Shown here: piece after piece, positions 1 to 10,451 of the stretch
Layout of the letters: the number at the start of each line of letters is the position of its first letter
How positions within the stretch are numbered: position 1 is the first letter of the stretch
DNA from: Golubevia sp. BC0850
Lineage: Eukaryota; Basidiomycota; Exobasidiomycetes; Golubeviales; Golubeviaceae
Direction: 5' to 3'
Assembly: GCA_012976225.1 (NCBI GenBank)
Contig: JAAVVG010000009.1
Location: 620,001 to 684,000 of the forward strand
DNA length: 64,000 nt
The notes under the pieces: model-generated
What the model was told of the DNA's origin: nothing
The model's input: the letters and a program-made list of their open reading frames with translations, nothing else
The model's database searches: none
Position numbers and translations under genes: made by a program

Positions 1-783
1 TTCATCGAATAATTCATCATCAGAATCAGCTTCGAATTCCACTTTTGGTTTAGCTCCAGCTTCAACCGTTCCTGAATCTTCTCCTTCCTCATCGGTGTCC
101 AATTCATAATCATCTTGATGTCTCTTCTTCTCCTTCGTTTTCACTTTTCCCTTCTCTTGAGAAGCTTCTCCTTCAATTCTCTGTTTCTTTGGATCTGGTT
201 GAGATTCTTTCTTAGGTGGTTCTCCTAGGGATTCGACTTCTGAATCTGAATCACGTCCTCTTTTCTGAGGACTTGTAGAAGCAATCTTGAAAGAAGTTGC
301 AGTAGAACTTGATGAAGTAGAGTCAGAATTGGAATGACCAGCAGAGTCGGAGATTTGTTCCGCAGAAGCTTTCCTTCTTTCAGCTTGGTCGAGCTCTTCA
401 GCAACGACCCACCATGGTCTCTCGAAATCGTTCTCCTTAGTTACTGTTCCAGCTTGAAGTCCGAGAGCCGATTGTATGGTTGGAGTTTGAGGCATTGAAG
501 AAGCGACAGGGGAGGTAGTAGAACTCCTCATCACAGTTTTTCCCGAGGAAGAGGAGGAAGAGGAGGAAGAGGAGGAAGAGGGGATGGAACCCCTTGCAGT
601 CTCTCCAGAGGTCCTACGTTGGTGTGAGGGAGATGGAGTGTCTTGATTGGAATTAGAGGTAGCTGCAGCATTGGAGATTGAAGCAGTTGGGGCGTTGTAG
701 GTGGAAGGAGTTGGAATGCTGGAGGTTGAGGCTGCAGAAGCAGATGAGGAAGCGGTTGCTTGCTGTCTAGGAGCTATCCACAT
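1..783 (-). CDS. Ser-rich acidic protein, C-terminus beyond the window
   Basis: A single open frame runs from an ATG at 781-783 to the left edge with no stop, giving about 261 visible residues; the C-terminus is missing. The N-terminal half is Ser/Thr/Ala/Pro-rich and includes a run of Ser encoded by a TCC/TCT repeat near 541-579. The middle has one ordered-looking patch (RPWWVVAEELDQAERRKA). The visible C-terminal part is highly charged, with basic KKKRH-like stretches followed by acidic DTDEEGEE and DSDDELFDE. This layout is typical of disordered nuclear proteins, but I recognise no family. It is convergent with the small gene ending at 2198 only in the sense that no other gene intervenes. 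The start is the first ATG after upstream stops and was chosen by default. Confidence 0.6.
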   Translation of the reverse strand, partial: MWIAPRQQATASSSASAASTSSIPTPSTYNAPTASISNAAATSNSNQDTPSPSHQRRTSGETARGSIPSSSSSSSSSSSSGKTVMRSSTTSPVASSMPQTPTIQSALGLQAGTVTKENDFERPWWVVAEELDQAERRKASAEQISDSAGHSNSDSTSSSSTATSFKIASTSPQKRGRDSDSEVESLGEPPKKESQPDPKKQRIEGEASQEKGKVKTKEKKRHQDDYELDTDEEGEDSGTVEAGAKPKVEFEADSDDELFDE

Positions 784-1705
784 CTCTGCTTCCCTTCGAT
801 TTGTGAATGATTTGTGAATGCAGCCGTGTACTCCTATTACATTCGGTTGCGCTTGACTCCCTAGGAGAAAGAGAAAGTGAGGGGTAGAGGGGATGGGAAA
901 GTCAGTGAGGCCTTTCTACGGAAGTCTCGCCCTTCCGGATTCGAGATGAACGCGTCTATGGTGATTTCTGATCTAAAGCTGGTATGGTTTCTGTAAAACC
1001 CGAGCTTGAGAGTTAGAGAAGAGTCACCAGGATGGATATTGCCACCCACTCATCCAAGCCTCAATGCCACCCCTCAGCTCCTCGACTGGTATGACTTTGA
1101 CAGGTGGACGTAAAATTGAGCTGGAAATCTACCCAGAGACTTCCACCCATTTCAGCCTGCAGTCCTGCCAGCTCCACTTTCTCCTTCTAAACCTTCTCCA
1201 AGCGTGATGCTGCTGCGACCTGTCACTTACAGCTAGTGTATATCTTTGGACCCTCTTTGCCATTCAGAGTAGCATAGAAACGTATTTCGTTTCTCTTTCT
1301 ACCCATTCTAATCGTGATCTCTTCTCTTCTCTTCTTTTGTTCCGTAGATTCTAGACTCGAGATAGAATCTGAAGGATTGAAGGAGAGGCTCTCCTTGCTT
1401 TGGTTCTCGAGCGTCTTCTTCGCTTGAGTTTGATTGAAGGAATCGCTTTCAATTCAAGAATTCCTTCCAAGTCTTCCTTTCTTTGATTGAAAGAATGCGA
1501 TTGAGGATTGGATGGAATTCAGCTGAAGAAGCTACGCGATTGAATGACACCTGAGAAGCTTCTCACGATGAGATTCAAGATTCTTTCCTTCATCCTCTCC
1601 ATCTCACTACTACAAAAGCACTAAATAGAAGACAAGCAAGTTCAGACTGGATCGGTCAAGAATCACGAGGATGAGCTGAAGCAAACAGAAGAGCTTACCT
1701 CCAGC
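784..1705. other. Intergenic, no gene recognised
   Basis: Open frames here are short and show no family features. The stretch around 1260-1490 is rich in TCTTC/GATTGAA pieces and probably holds leader sequence for one or both flanking genes. No tRNA, repeat array or mobile element was seen. Confidence 0.5.
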
Positions 1706-2198
1706 ATGTCTCGGCAAATCTACGAACACGACTTCGTCCAAGCCACGGATTTGTTCGACTCTATTGAGACGGATAGGAAGAATCTGTCCGAAGAATAAGT
1801 TGAAGAGATCAAGGAAGTGGTAGTTGTAGCTCATGGTGAGTTCTCTTCCGACTTATTGTTCAGATTCCGTATTGAAGACTTCTCTTCGTGCTTTTCTCTT
1901 AATTTCCCCTCTGTCCTCCATTTTCGAACTCCAAATTCAAACCCCAGGTATCAAGGGAGGATGCGAACAGTTTGTGTACAATGGCGGTTTCGAGAAAGGA
2001 TTCATTCTCGACTTTCAGGCCTACATTCGCATCATGAGAGAAGAATCCCTCCCCCCTTTGGCTGCTATCCAAGACGAGAGAGTCAGAGAACTCTGCACGC
2101 TCGCAGAGAAGATTTTTCTGGGAACAGAAAAGATCTTGGACGCTGTGGATCGCAAATTCATCACGGAACCAAAGGGCAAAAAGAAGAAGAGCTCTTGA
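1706..2198 (+). CDS. Small conserved-looking protein, 5' structure unresolved
   Basis: The well supported part is a 3' exon at 1948-2198 that follows a good acceptor (ACCCCAG) and encodes about 83 residues. It includes EKGFILDFQAYI and a Lys-rich end (KGKKKKSS). Its donor partner is CATG|GTGAGT at 1836, and joining the two gives VVVAHGIKGG across the junction. Read back in that frame, the upstream exon is open only to a TAA at 1796-1798; before this TAA comes an ATG at 1706 with 30 codons (SRQIYEHDFVQATDLFD). So either another small intron removes the TAA, or the real start exon lies elsewhere, or the gene is broken. The 5' exon region is also open on the opposite strand. The family is not recognised; a faint similarity to translin was considered but not supported. 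Confidence 0.35.
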
Positions 2199-2488
2199 TC
2201 AATCGAATTGACTTGCCGTTCTTTGTGATTGTCCCAGTTTTGCAGGGTTGGATTCAACTGATTCTTTTGGTTGTATGATCTGACCATTGAGAAAAATGAG
2301 ATGCTCAGGAGCGTTTACGGGAGGAGAGAGCGGGGTTGGGGTGTCCTTTGTGGAGAGAGTGAAGGTGGCAAAACAGATGTAAGATTATAACTAATAGTCG
2401 AAGGAATGAGAGCAAAAGATTGGTACATCTATCTTAAATTGAGTGTGAGTTTCTGGAGCTGTCTAATCTAGCCTCTAAAGGATGCACT

Positions 2489-3738
2489 TTACTTCCCACC
2501 TTTCTTCTTCGATCCATTGACCGGCACAGAAGGTAGCGTTTTACTATCCCTCCAACCATTTAACTTCATATCTTTTGGTAAACCTCCAGAAGTTTTCTTT
2601 CCACCAGTTCCGTTTTGTAGCAAAGGTCTTCCCGATCTATTCAAGGCTAAAATGACGAATAAAGCAATGGCACAAATGATGTGAGCTTCCTTGTGATCTA
2701 ACAAAGATGAAGTAGCAGAAGTAGTTCCGAAAAGAGTTGAAGAGATGACTGAGGATTTGCTGGTTGGCTTGAGTCGAAGTGATTGTAGAAGTGAAGTACT
2801 TAGATTAGAAGAAGTGGAAGAGGTCAAGAAGGTCGAAAGAGACGAAGGTAGAAGAGATGGTAAACCTCCGGGAGTAGTTAAAGTCATGTAGAGGAATGAA
2901 ATGAAAGTTGCAGACCAGATGTCAACTGCTAGAAGGTTTGTTGGAGAAGTTAAAAAGAGAGGTGTTCGGAGTGTCCAATTTGGAGAAGTCAGAGTAAAGG
3001 TGGAAAGTAGTAAAGGAGCCCCTCCGCCGATGAGCGTTCCGACTACTAGAGCCTGTTTGAGAAATTTGAAGTAAGTCCGAGAAAAAGAAGAACAACGTCA
3101 GAAGCGAAGAAGAGGCAGGCACAGAATTCGACCTTCGTTACTGACAGCGAAAGGTGAGTTGGCAACAGCTTGGTTGGAATGCCTGCGGACCGATTCAACT
3201 CCTAGTAGAGTAATTCCTTCCGATCTGTAAATATTTCGGAGAGAAATGGTAGCAAAATACGGCAGCAGAATCAGCAACTGCAAAGGATGAAAATAAGAAC
3301 GAAACGAAGAAAACTGATCCTTCCACTTACTCACCTACAGATACCATCAATAGCATGGCAGAAGATATCAAAAGGTAGACCGAACGAACCTCTAGAAATG
3401 TTCAAAAGGACGTTTGAGATTCCAGACTTGGTGAGAACGATATGGGTTAATCCGTAGATTGCGATGGTCCACGGAGCGAGAAGAATAGGCGAAGGAACTG
3501 CTAGAAGGACCGAAGCAGTGACGACTCCACCAAAGAGAAGGATTAAAGCGAAAGTAGTTGATTGTAATAGAGGAGTGTTGACTGGAACTAGAGTAGTAGT
3601 GGCATGGCTGACTCTTGAAGCATGGATCAAAGTGAGAAAGGAGATTGGGAGAAAGAGATGATGAGCTTGAGATGCCTTGATAGATTCCAATGAAGAAGAC
3701 AAAGATATCAAAAGATTAGAAGAATAATCAAATGACAT
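2489..3738 (-). CDS. TRIC-type cation channel-like membrane protein
   Basis: Three exons (3335-3738, 3146-3224, 2489-3052) join in phase to give 348 residues. The protein has about six or seven hydrophobic segments: early ones near residues 55-125 (VVTASVLLAVPSPILLAPWT), a short Phe/Asp-containing patch GLPFDIFCHAID, then NSPFAALVVGTLIGGGAPLL and further segments, ending in a basic tail (GSKKKGGK). The NSPF-small-Gly pattern and helix layout resemble the TRIC (TMEM38-like) family of trimeric intracellular cation channels, which supply counter-ions during ER/SR calcium release. The family call rests on pattern memory, not on a search. The second intron uses a less common donor, GTCAGT, needed to keep frame. 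It is divergent from SPP2 with 89 bases between the two ATGs, so a shared promoter is likely. Confidence 0.6.
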
Positions 3739-3827
3739 TTTGAGAGGGAGTGGGGGGAAAGGAAGAAAGATTTCATCGCAAGAAGAAGCAGAGATAGCAA
3801 GCCCAGTTCATCTTCCCTCCCATCGCC
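3739..3827. promoter_or_regulatory. Short divergent promoter, TRIC-like gene / SPP2
   Basis: Only 89 bases separate the two start codons. The stretch is purine-rich on the plus strand (GAGAGGGAGTGGGGGGAAAG). Both leaders and the core promoter must fit here or overlap the opposite gene. Confidence 0.5.
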
Positions 3828-5426
3828 ATGTCTGGATTAAAGAGAGCGTTTGGTCAGGATGATTCAGATGATGAAGATCAACAGCATTCAAATTCAAAGC
3901 ATCGCCAAGTATCTTCTTCCAGTCGAAGGAATGGTACATCATCCTCTTCCTCCAGATCCAAACAAGATGAACTTCTAACTGGCTATTCTCGTTCAGGTGC
4001 TCAGTCAACTTCCTCCTCTTCTAAGTCAACTTCCAATGGTCCAAGAATCATCAAATCACAATCGAACACGAACTGGATGGAGGAAAGAAAGAAAGCTTTA
4101 GGCTTAGCTGAGTATGCAAGGAAGAACTTGGGAAGCTTGACCAGCATGGCTCCAAGGAATCCAGATGGAAGCAGCTCGGTTCCACCTCCTTCTTCTGATA
4201 GCCAGAATACAAAAGTTGGAGCAGATGTATTGGCTATGGAACAGAAGAGCGGTCTTTCAGTCAGAGAGAAAGGGAAGGAGAGGAGTCAAGAGGAGGAAGA
4301 GCAGGAGCTGAAAGCTTTGATGGAGATGGCTTCCTCTTCATCTAATCCGAATGGAAGTGGAATCACTTCTAGTGGAAATGGAGATAAGACCCCACCTTCA
4401 GCTTTAACAGGTTCAACTCCACCACCTCCCACAGAAGAAGAATTAGCAAGACAAGCTCTACTTTCAGGACTTTCACTTCAAGATCACTTAGCCTCTGCAG
4501 CTTCAAATCGAATCATTCCTCAATCTACTCTTACAGAAGAAGAGTTGCTGAAATCAGACTTGAATTACAAACCTTCGGAACCTACATTGGATGATTATTC
4601 GAGAACTCCGGTGGAAGGGTTTGGAATGGCTCTTTTGAGAGGAATGGGTTGGAAGGAAGGTGAAGATGGTAAAGGGAACAATAAACCTCCGGAAGTTAAG
4701 AAGAGGAGTGCTCTACTTGGGTTGGGAGCTAGAGACAGGATGAATGAAGGAATAGGGACGGCGAGCGGAAGTAAAGGAAAGGGAGCTGAGAAAGGGAAAG
4801 CTCAGCAAGCGCCAAAGAGAGCTGGGGACAGTAGAGGGTACATGCCTTTGGTCAGAAGGGAAAGCGATAGAAATAGGGCAGCTAGTAGCTCTTCTTCTGT
4901 GAGTAGAGGAAGTGGGGGTTGTGAATGAGTTGAGGAGGTTCGACTCCTACGTGCTTGCGTATTTATTCTGACTGCCTTCCTTTTTTTCCTTTCCTTAATG
5001 TCTGACTGTCTTTCTTCCAATCTCTTCAAATTCCCTTTTGAACTCATTCAGCCAGCTCCAGCTTCTTCTTCCTCAAGACCTACAGCAGTGGGAGCTCGAA
5101 GCGATAGAGACAATGACAGAGATCGAGGATCAAGAAGTGGCAGAGATCGCTCCAGAAGCCCGAAAGCTGATCGAGGATCTGACAGAAGTCGCAGGGATCG
5201 AGAATCGGGTAGAAGTGCCAGAGAAGATCGGGACAGAGATCACGATAGAAGTAGAAGGGAGGAAGGTGGGAGGAGTCGAAGTGGGCGAGACGAAAAAGAC
5301 GATCGACGGTCTAGAAGAGAAGAAGAAAGTAGAAGGGAGGACTTCAGTTCATCTAGAAGGCGGGATGATGACAGGGATAGGGACAGGGATAGACGGAAAG
5401 ACAGAGAAAGGAGTGATAGAAGGTAG
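3828..5426 (+). CDS. SPP2: Pre-mRNA splicing factor SPP2 (G-patch protein)
   Basis: SPP2 is the G-patch cofactor that recruits and activates the DEAH helicase Prp2 for the catalytic activation of the spliceosome. Two exons (3828-4898 and 5052-5426) give 481 residues. Visible features are a basic, Ser-rich N-terminus; the family segment NWMEERKKALGLAEYARK near residue 85; and a G-patch-like core at about residues 260-280 (VEGFGMALLRGMGWKEGEDG). The last exon encodes an Arg/Asp/Ser-rich tail (RDRDRDRR type), as seen in many splicing factors. The intron starts at TCT|GTGAGT and ends at ATTCAG, both in phase 0. Without splicing the frame would end soon after the donor with no RD tail, which supports the join. 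Another gene of the same activation step, CWC24, lies at 40.1 kb. Confidence 0.85.
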
Positions 5427-5818
5427 AAAATTTGCTTTGGAAAGAAAGTCGAGATTGGTTCGCTCGGAGTGTCTCCATACTTATCATCAATCCTGCATCT
5501 ACTATTTCTCTTTTGCCACTGAACCTTTGCAGTTTCAGCTTTCCAATTTCTCAACAAACATTCCTGCTTTACTCAATTTTGGTCCGAGCGGCGCCCGATG
5601 AAGTGTCTAGCTTCCTGTATGCGTTATTTTAAGCGCGGCAGTTGTCAAGGGGCAATTTTAGAGGTACACTGAGGGCGAAGGCGTAGTCGTCATCGTTTGA
5701 ACTTTTTCATCTTGACGACGAGACGTCATGTAAAGGCTTGGTTGGAGCTTGGAGAGATTTCCGGTTTCCTTCTTGGATCCCTTTCTTCCTTCTTCTCATT
5801 CTAGTTTCACTCCTCAAA
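5427..5818. other. Intergenic, 392 bases
   Basis: This holds the SPP2 3' end and the promoter and leader of the secreted-protein gene. The last 80 bases are CT-rich, as is common upstream of fungal start codons. Nothing else was recognised. Confidence 0.5.
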
Positions 5819-7091
5819 ATGAACCTCACACGCTCTCTGGTCCTATCAATCCTGGGTCTATGTTCTCAAGTCTCGACTTCCACTCTTCACCATCTTCACA
5901 GACGCGATGCATCTCCTTTCCCAAGCGATATCGCTCACAGTGGTTGCGCCGTCAGTTCCTCCTGGTTTAACAATCCGACTTGGACCGACTCTAAGGGAGA
6001 GAAGATCAAGTGTGGTAGAAAGGTAAGATATATCGTCGAAAGGAAGCTTTGAAGTCGTCTTTCTCGAGGGTTGTAGCATTGACCTTTTTCCATTCCCCTC
6101 TTTTGTTCTCAGACCAGTACGGGTGTCCAGATGGGAGAATGCGCTTCTAATAACAGGATCACTGACAATCTATTTGCGATCTGGTGAGTTCATCTCTTTC
6201 GAAGCCGCACAAATCTGTGCCTTCAATTGGACTCACCCCCAACCTCTCCTCAGGTTTCCATATCTACCTACTGATGCTCACTACACCTCGGAAGGAGGAC
6301 CTTATGGATTCTGCTCAGCCTTCGATTGTCAACCTTTGGCCTCAGATTTGACCTCGGAGAACAATCCATCCAATGCCTGCTTCTTTTGGTCCTACAAGGA
6401 GAACAGACCAAACCTTCCTAAATCGATTCCTGGGGTCGACTTTGTCCCACCTCCTATGATCTGTCCTCACAACTTGGAAGGTTGTTATTCTAAGACCTAC
6501 TATGACAAGGGTGGAAAGGTGAGTGAAAGATCGCGAGCGAGGAATTATGTTGTCAGTTTCGATACTGGTTGCTCTAATTTTCCTCTTTTCTGCTTGATGA
6601 ATAGCTTGGTCACCTCGGAGATCTAGAGGTCGAGAACTACAAGGGAGCTTACTTCTCCATCAAAGAATCATCGACAAGTGGACGCTCGTTCTGTGGTAAG
6701 TGCGACCTGTGACTCGTGACTCGGTGCCTCATCTTTTCTTCTTTGACCTGTCTTCTTCCTCCATGTTCTCAGACTGCTTTGACTGTGGGTGTACTGCTCC
6801 GAACTTTAGGACCATGCAAGACGCTTGTGAGTAAAGGAGCCGATCTCTCTCGCTTTTCATTTTGACGACGAAAGCACTGAAACTCCTTATCCCTCTCTCT
6901 TACTTCCAGCGGCCTATAACTGCGATGTCTCAAAATGCAAAGCATACTCTGGTGTCACTTCGATCCGCTCTTCGTTCCCACGTTGCGGTAACGGTGACGC
7001 TTGCAAGGATATCACATCTGAGAATGGGAAGTGCAAGATTTCTGGTTGCGTTTCAGGTCCTGGAGGAGGAGATTTGGGATCTGGACTTTGA
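5819..7091 (+). CDS. Secreted cysteine-rich protein, six exons
   Basis: Six exons join in phase (5819-6022, 6113-6183, 6254-6518, 6605-6695, 6773-6826, 6910-7091) to give 288 residues. The start was chosen because it opens a clear signal peptide (NLTRSLVLSILGLCSQV), followed by a dibasic HRR site near residue 28. The rest is hydrophilic and rich in cysteine, with about 20 Cys spread over all exons, including the clusters CDCFDCGCTA and KCKISGCVSG. It ends in a short Gly-rich tail (GPGGGDLGSGL). No membrane segment follows the leader, so the product is probably secreted and disulfide-bonded. I do not recognise the family; secreted effector or cell-wall protein are both possible. It lies upstream of a small basic-protein gene on the same strand; a second secreted protein is encoded nearby at 8.9 kb. 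Confidence 0.75.
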
Positions 7092-7647
7092 ATGTTTCTT
7101 AAGAATCAGAACCTGTGGCGACTTGAGGTGGAGAAAGGTGGATAGCTCGCTGGTTCGAAGCTCAATCAGAAAGTGACGTAGATTTGACTACCGGTACATA
7201 GCTCCTCTCATTCGAGACTCGTTCTACAAAGAATCCATTGAAACACTTTTAAATCAGTAAAGAGTGTGGTCGCGCGACGCATTCTTAAATTCCGTGTCGA
7301 GACGTGACCGTTTTGCGAGGGCAAGTGTCCCACAAGGAGTTGAGCTCTCTCGCCCTCCTCTTCCTCTTCATTCTCACATCTCGTCTTTCTGAACTCCACT
7401 TTTGATTCTAAAATCTCCTTCATTCGAAGATAATCGTTATCTTCGTCTCCTCATCAAATCTCATTACCCTCCTTTAAACCTTAGCAAAACAACTCTCGTC
7501 CCCACAAGTCCACAACAACACACAACACTGTCCCGAAGCTTTCAACAAGTACAAATTCAACTCTCAGCCTCAATCATCTATCTCTTCATCTCTTCCTTTC
7601 CTCTTCCTTTCACCAGTCATCCTCTCCTCTCAATCGTCATTTAAGCC
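7092..7647. other. Intergenic with long CT-rich leader
   Basis: No gene was found. The last 110 bases (about 7540-7647) are strongly C/T-rich up to the ATG at 7648. This is a usual feature of leaders of well expressed fungal genes. Confidence 0.5.
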
Positions 7648-8378
7648 ATGGTGGAAGAGACTTATCGGTACGTTCTCAAACCATCTCCTCTCAACCCTTT
7701 AAAGGCCTTCTTCGATCCTCCTAAGAGCTCCAATCATGCTTTCTGGAAAATGAAGGATCCAAGGAAGTTGGCTAAAAGAAAGGCAGCAGACGAAGCTGGG
7801 CAGCCAAAGAGGCTGATTGTTGTCAAACTACAGAGGAGATACGGAATGCCAGTGATCAATGAAGTGAGATCAGCTGAGAGGAAAGGAAAGGGTCCCTTTG
7901 ATAAAAAGAAGAAAAGGGCTTCAGTCAAGAAGACTGCCAGTAGTGAGTTGATGATGGCAGGAGTGTGTGGCCAGCTGGAAGGTGTTGGAGCAGGGGAGAG
8001 CTCAGAGTTCCATCGACATTACTTCACGCAGACCGGTCTGGTATAAATCCTCAACAGCGATTTCGTGTTGATATTTTGTGTTTAAATCAGTATCAGAGCC
8101 CGGATAAGACTGAAGCGTTCAGCTGATGCCTGCTTCTCCTAGGCCCAGTCAAGTCATCTCCACTTCAACTAACCAAGCTCTTTGCCCTTTCAGCCTCTGC
8201 TTTACCCTTAGGTTCTGGAGTCTGGAAAAATGGAGGGGGCGGATTTGTCTTGGTAGAATCTCCCTCAGGAGACTTCAAAGCTGGAGAATCTGCTCAGCCA
8301 GTCCTCAAGAATTCACTCCTCAAACTCTTCTTCACTGAGTTGAAAGTTCTAGGAGAGTCTTCTAAATCAAATCAGTAG
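7648..8378 (+). CDS. Small basic protein of unknown function
   Basis: Two exons (7648-7942 and 8194-8378) join in phase 1 to give 159 residues. The donor is AGTA|GTGAGT and the acceptor is CCCTTTCAG. Without splicing, the first frame would run on to a stop at 8046, but the 3' exon has the look of real protein (SALPLGSGVWKNGGGG, then LLKLFFTELKVLGE), so the spliced model is preferred. The N-terminal two thirds is very basic (FWKMKDPRKLAKRKAADEA, and KKKKRASVKKTAS), suggesting a nuclear or RNA-associated protein. The C-terminal part is neutral and Gly-rich. The family is not recognised. A further internal exon inside the 251-base intron cannot be excluded. Confidence 0.55.
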
Positions 8379-8851
8379 GAGGAAGCTCAAGGCATGTCCT
8401 TCTGAACACTTTCTCACTTTGTCTCTTTCATGTAATTTAATCGGCAAGCATATCACATTCTGTATCCCATTCTATCTTCAATCAGTCAAAACAGCTATCG
8501 CAATCTTGCGAGAAACTGGAGCTCTTTGGAATCAGTCGGAGAGATTTAATAGTGACTTTCGATTGAAAGCGTTGTGAAAGGAGATCATAAGTGTAGTAAT
8601 CTGGGACAACAAAGCATTGATTAGGGGGGATGACTTTAATGGTTGTGAGAACAGGAAAAAATTAAATAGTTTCGAGGTGCTTCAGAAGCCAAAAAGATGG
8701 TTCGAGTCAGCGAGTCAGTGGCGACGGATCGACTGCCTGTCACAGCTACTAGCAAGAAGCTTCGACGTAGTAAGGCCCCTGATTGCCAGAAAGAATGAAA
8801 ATTATACCTTAGCTGAAGCAACTAAAGCGAGCATCAAATGTTGGACATCAA
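8379..8851. other. Convergent intergenic, nothing recognised
   Basis: This lies between the tail ends of a plus-strand and a minus-strand gene and should carry the two 3' ends. The short frames on both strands show no family features. Confidence 0.45.
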
Positions 8852-9394
8852 TTAAAGCACACTACTTACCCAATTGGTGGTAGCAGACTTGACAGGGTTG
8901 TTGTCTTCGATCTATTGTGCATGAAAAGGAGGGAGAAGGGGGGAAAAGTCGTCAGAAGGGAATGCGTTGAAGAGAATCACGCTTTGTTGAATAATCACTG
9001 CCAGAATGTAGTTTCCTCTTAGTGAACAAGGAATGCTGACATCGCTAGCCTTGAAGATGTTCTCTTTTCCGCTTTCCTTGGTAGAGTATCTCTCGTTGAT
9101 GGGGTACTTGTGCTTCAAGTCAGTAGAGTAGAATGCCAACTCGATGTATTCAGTGTCATCTCTGGCGTGGAACTTGACGTCGAAAGTACCGGATAGAGGA
9201 GTACCAGTTGAGGGAGAGCAGATAGTATCGACCTCTTGCTTATCACATGAACTAGTTCTTTGTTGAAGCATCTTAGGATGAGAAGGTGAATTTGGAAGCG
9301 GCATGTCGACTGGAGGAGACACGGGAGCTTTGGAAGCTAGAGCAACTGAGGCGGCGATGGCCAAAGTGAGAAAAGCAGCTTTGAGGGAGATCAT
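8852..9394 (-). CDS. Small secreted protein with signal peptide
   Basis: The start at 9394 opens a classic signal peptide (MISLKAAFLTLAIAASVALA, cleavage after ALA). A Pro-rich spacer follows, then a compact domain with three cysteines. The unspliced frame ends at 8912 (160 residues). However, the last 69 bases of that frame end in a long C/T tract followed by AATAG, and the sequence after it (IEDNNPVKSATTNW) looks coding. A model with an intron at 8912-8980 and a last exon at 8852-8911 keeps phase and gives 157 residues. The donor would be GTGATT, which is weak, so the end is uncertain. The product is probably extracellular; I do not recognise the family. Confidence 0.6.
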
Positions 9395-10451
9395 AATGAG
9401 AATGTTAAGTGAAAGGGTGAGCGAGATTGAGTGGAAGGCTGAAATGGGAAGATGGGAAGACGAGGAGACTTCAAACCGAGAGTTGCCTTGCCTTTAATAC
9501 CTTTCTGACCTATGTTTGACCTGTGCAGAGAGCGGCAAGTACTTCCAAAAATAGAGCTACGTTGAGGAGCTTCCAAATGAAGGCGGACGAAAGACGGGAA
9601 GGTTTGAGACGATGCCTCTCTCACAGAATGCTCACCAGGTTGACTCGTTCCCTCCGAAGAAAGGAAACGTTGAACCAAGTATCTCAGTCGAAGTCTTCAA
9701 CTGCGTCTTTAGATCTCAAACACGGGGGAGAGATTCCTTTCTGACGGGAGTCCTCTGATCACCCCTTGAATTCTAGATTGTAAGCTCGACAGCGAGTGAG
9801 CGGGGCACAGCCTTTGGCGAACCCTGTGCGAATTATATGAGAGATATGAGACGAGCTTTTTTCTCAACCAGAGGCCAAACAACTTCGACCTAGTCGGTCC
9901 GAGCCTTTTGAAGTCATTTAGATACGGCCCCCGGCGGCAAGGCTTGTCTCAACACCGCTTTTGGTTCTCAATCTCGTGGTTTGGTTGGAGCAAGAAGTTA
10001 AAACTTGATGAAACATAGAAGTAGAGATGGAACTGCCCAGAAGTTGAAAGCGACTTTTCATAATCTCATCCTTCAGTTGACTTTTCCCGACTTCTGAAAT
10101 ACTCTCTCTCCCGAGCAGACACACTCCTAACTTAGCAATGACATGAAAACGTGAATTGTGAGGAGAAAGATGCTGTGTATGGATGTATTTGATTTCAACT
10201 TATGATCGGAACATGAGAATGAGATTGGATGTTTCGCAATGAATGAAGTGTTCGTAATGGCAGAGAGGTGATTATTTTTTGGTCGTGAACTTCGTTTCGT
10301 GTGTTTGGAAGGATGAGAAAGGATTTTTTTTTTGTTTTGATTTGGTTGGGGAGGAGAAGAAAAGAAAGGTCTTGGAAACTACGGAAGTGAAGCACAAAGA
10401 GGAGATGAGTTGAAGTTGAAAGGAGGTTGAAAGACCTTCTTTCTTCAGGTC
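9395..10451. other. Intergenic, 1.06 kb, one structured stretch
   Basis: No gene was recognised. It contains the promoter of the secreted-protein gene and the 3' end of the RRM gene. The stretch 9771-9838 can fold into two adjacent hairpins and is listed separately. A T/A-rich stretch with an (A/T)-tract lies near 10320-10345. Confidence 0.5.
9771..9838. repeat. Hairpin-forming element, possible SINE tail or RNA
   Basis: The stretch begins TTCTAGATTGTAAGCTC. It contains an inverted repeat CTCG/CGAG (9785-9788 with 9793-9796; alternatively GCTC/GAGC) and a second hairpin with arms GCACAG (9805-9810) and CTGTGC (9824-9829). It lies outside genes, and no second copy was seen in the window. The opening string resembles the 3' tails of some CORE-SINE and L2 elements, but that may be chance. 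Confidence 0.25.

Noticed and set aside
1610-1834. Minus-strand frame with a good donor (GGAG|GTAAGC)
   Set aside because: It is antisense to the better supported plus-strand gene, and after splicing gives only about 48 residues with no known match.
4931-4955. GGTTCGACTCC, a tRNA B-box-like string in the SPP2 intron
   Set aside because: No matching A box, anticodon arm or acceptor stem could be built around it; the T-loop spacing is also wrong.
5038-5601. Glu-rich frame over the SPP2 last exon
   Set aside because: It is the frame-shifted reading of the Arg/Asp repeat of SPP2; the RD-rich frame joins in phase to the G-patch exon.
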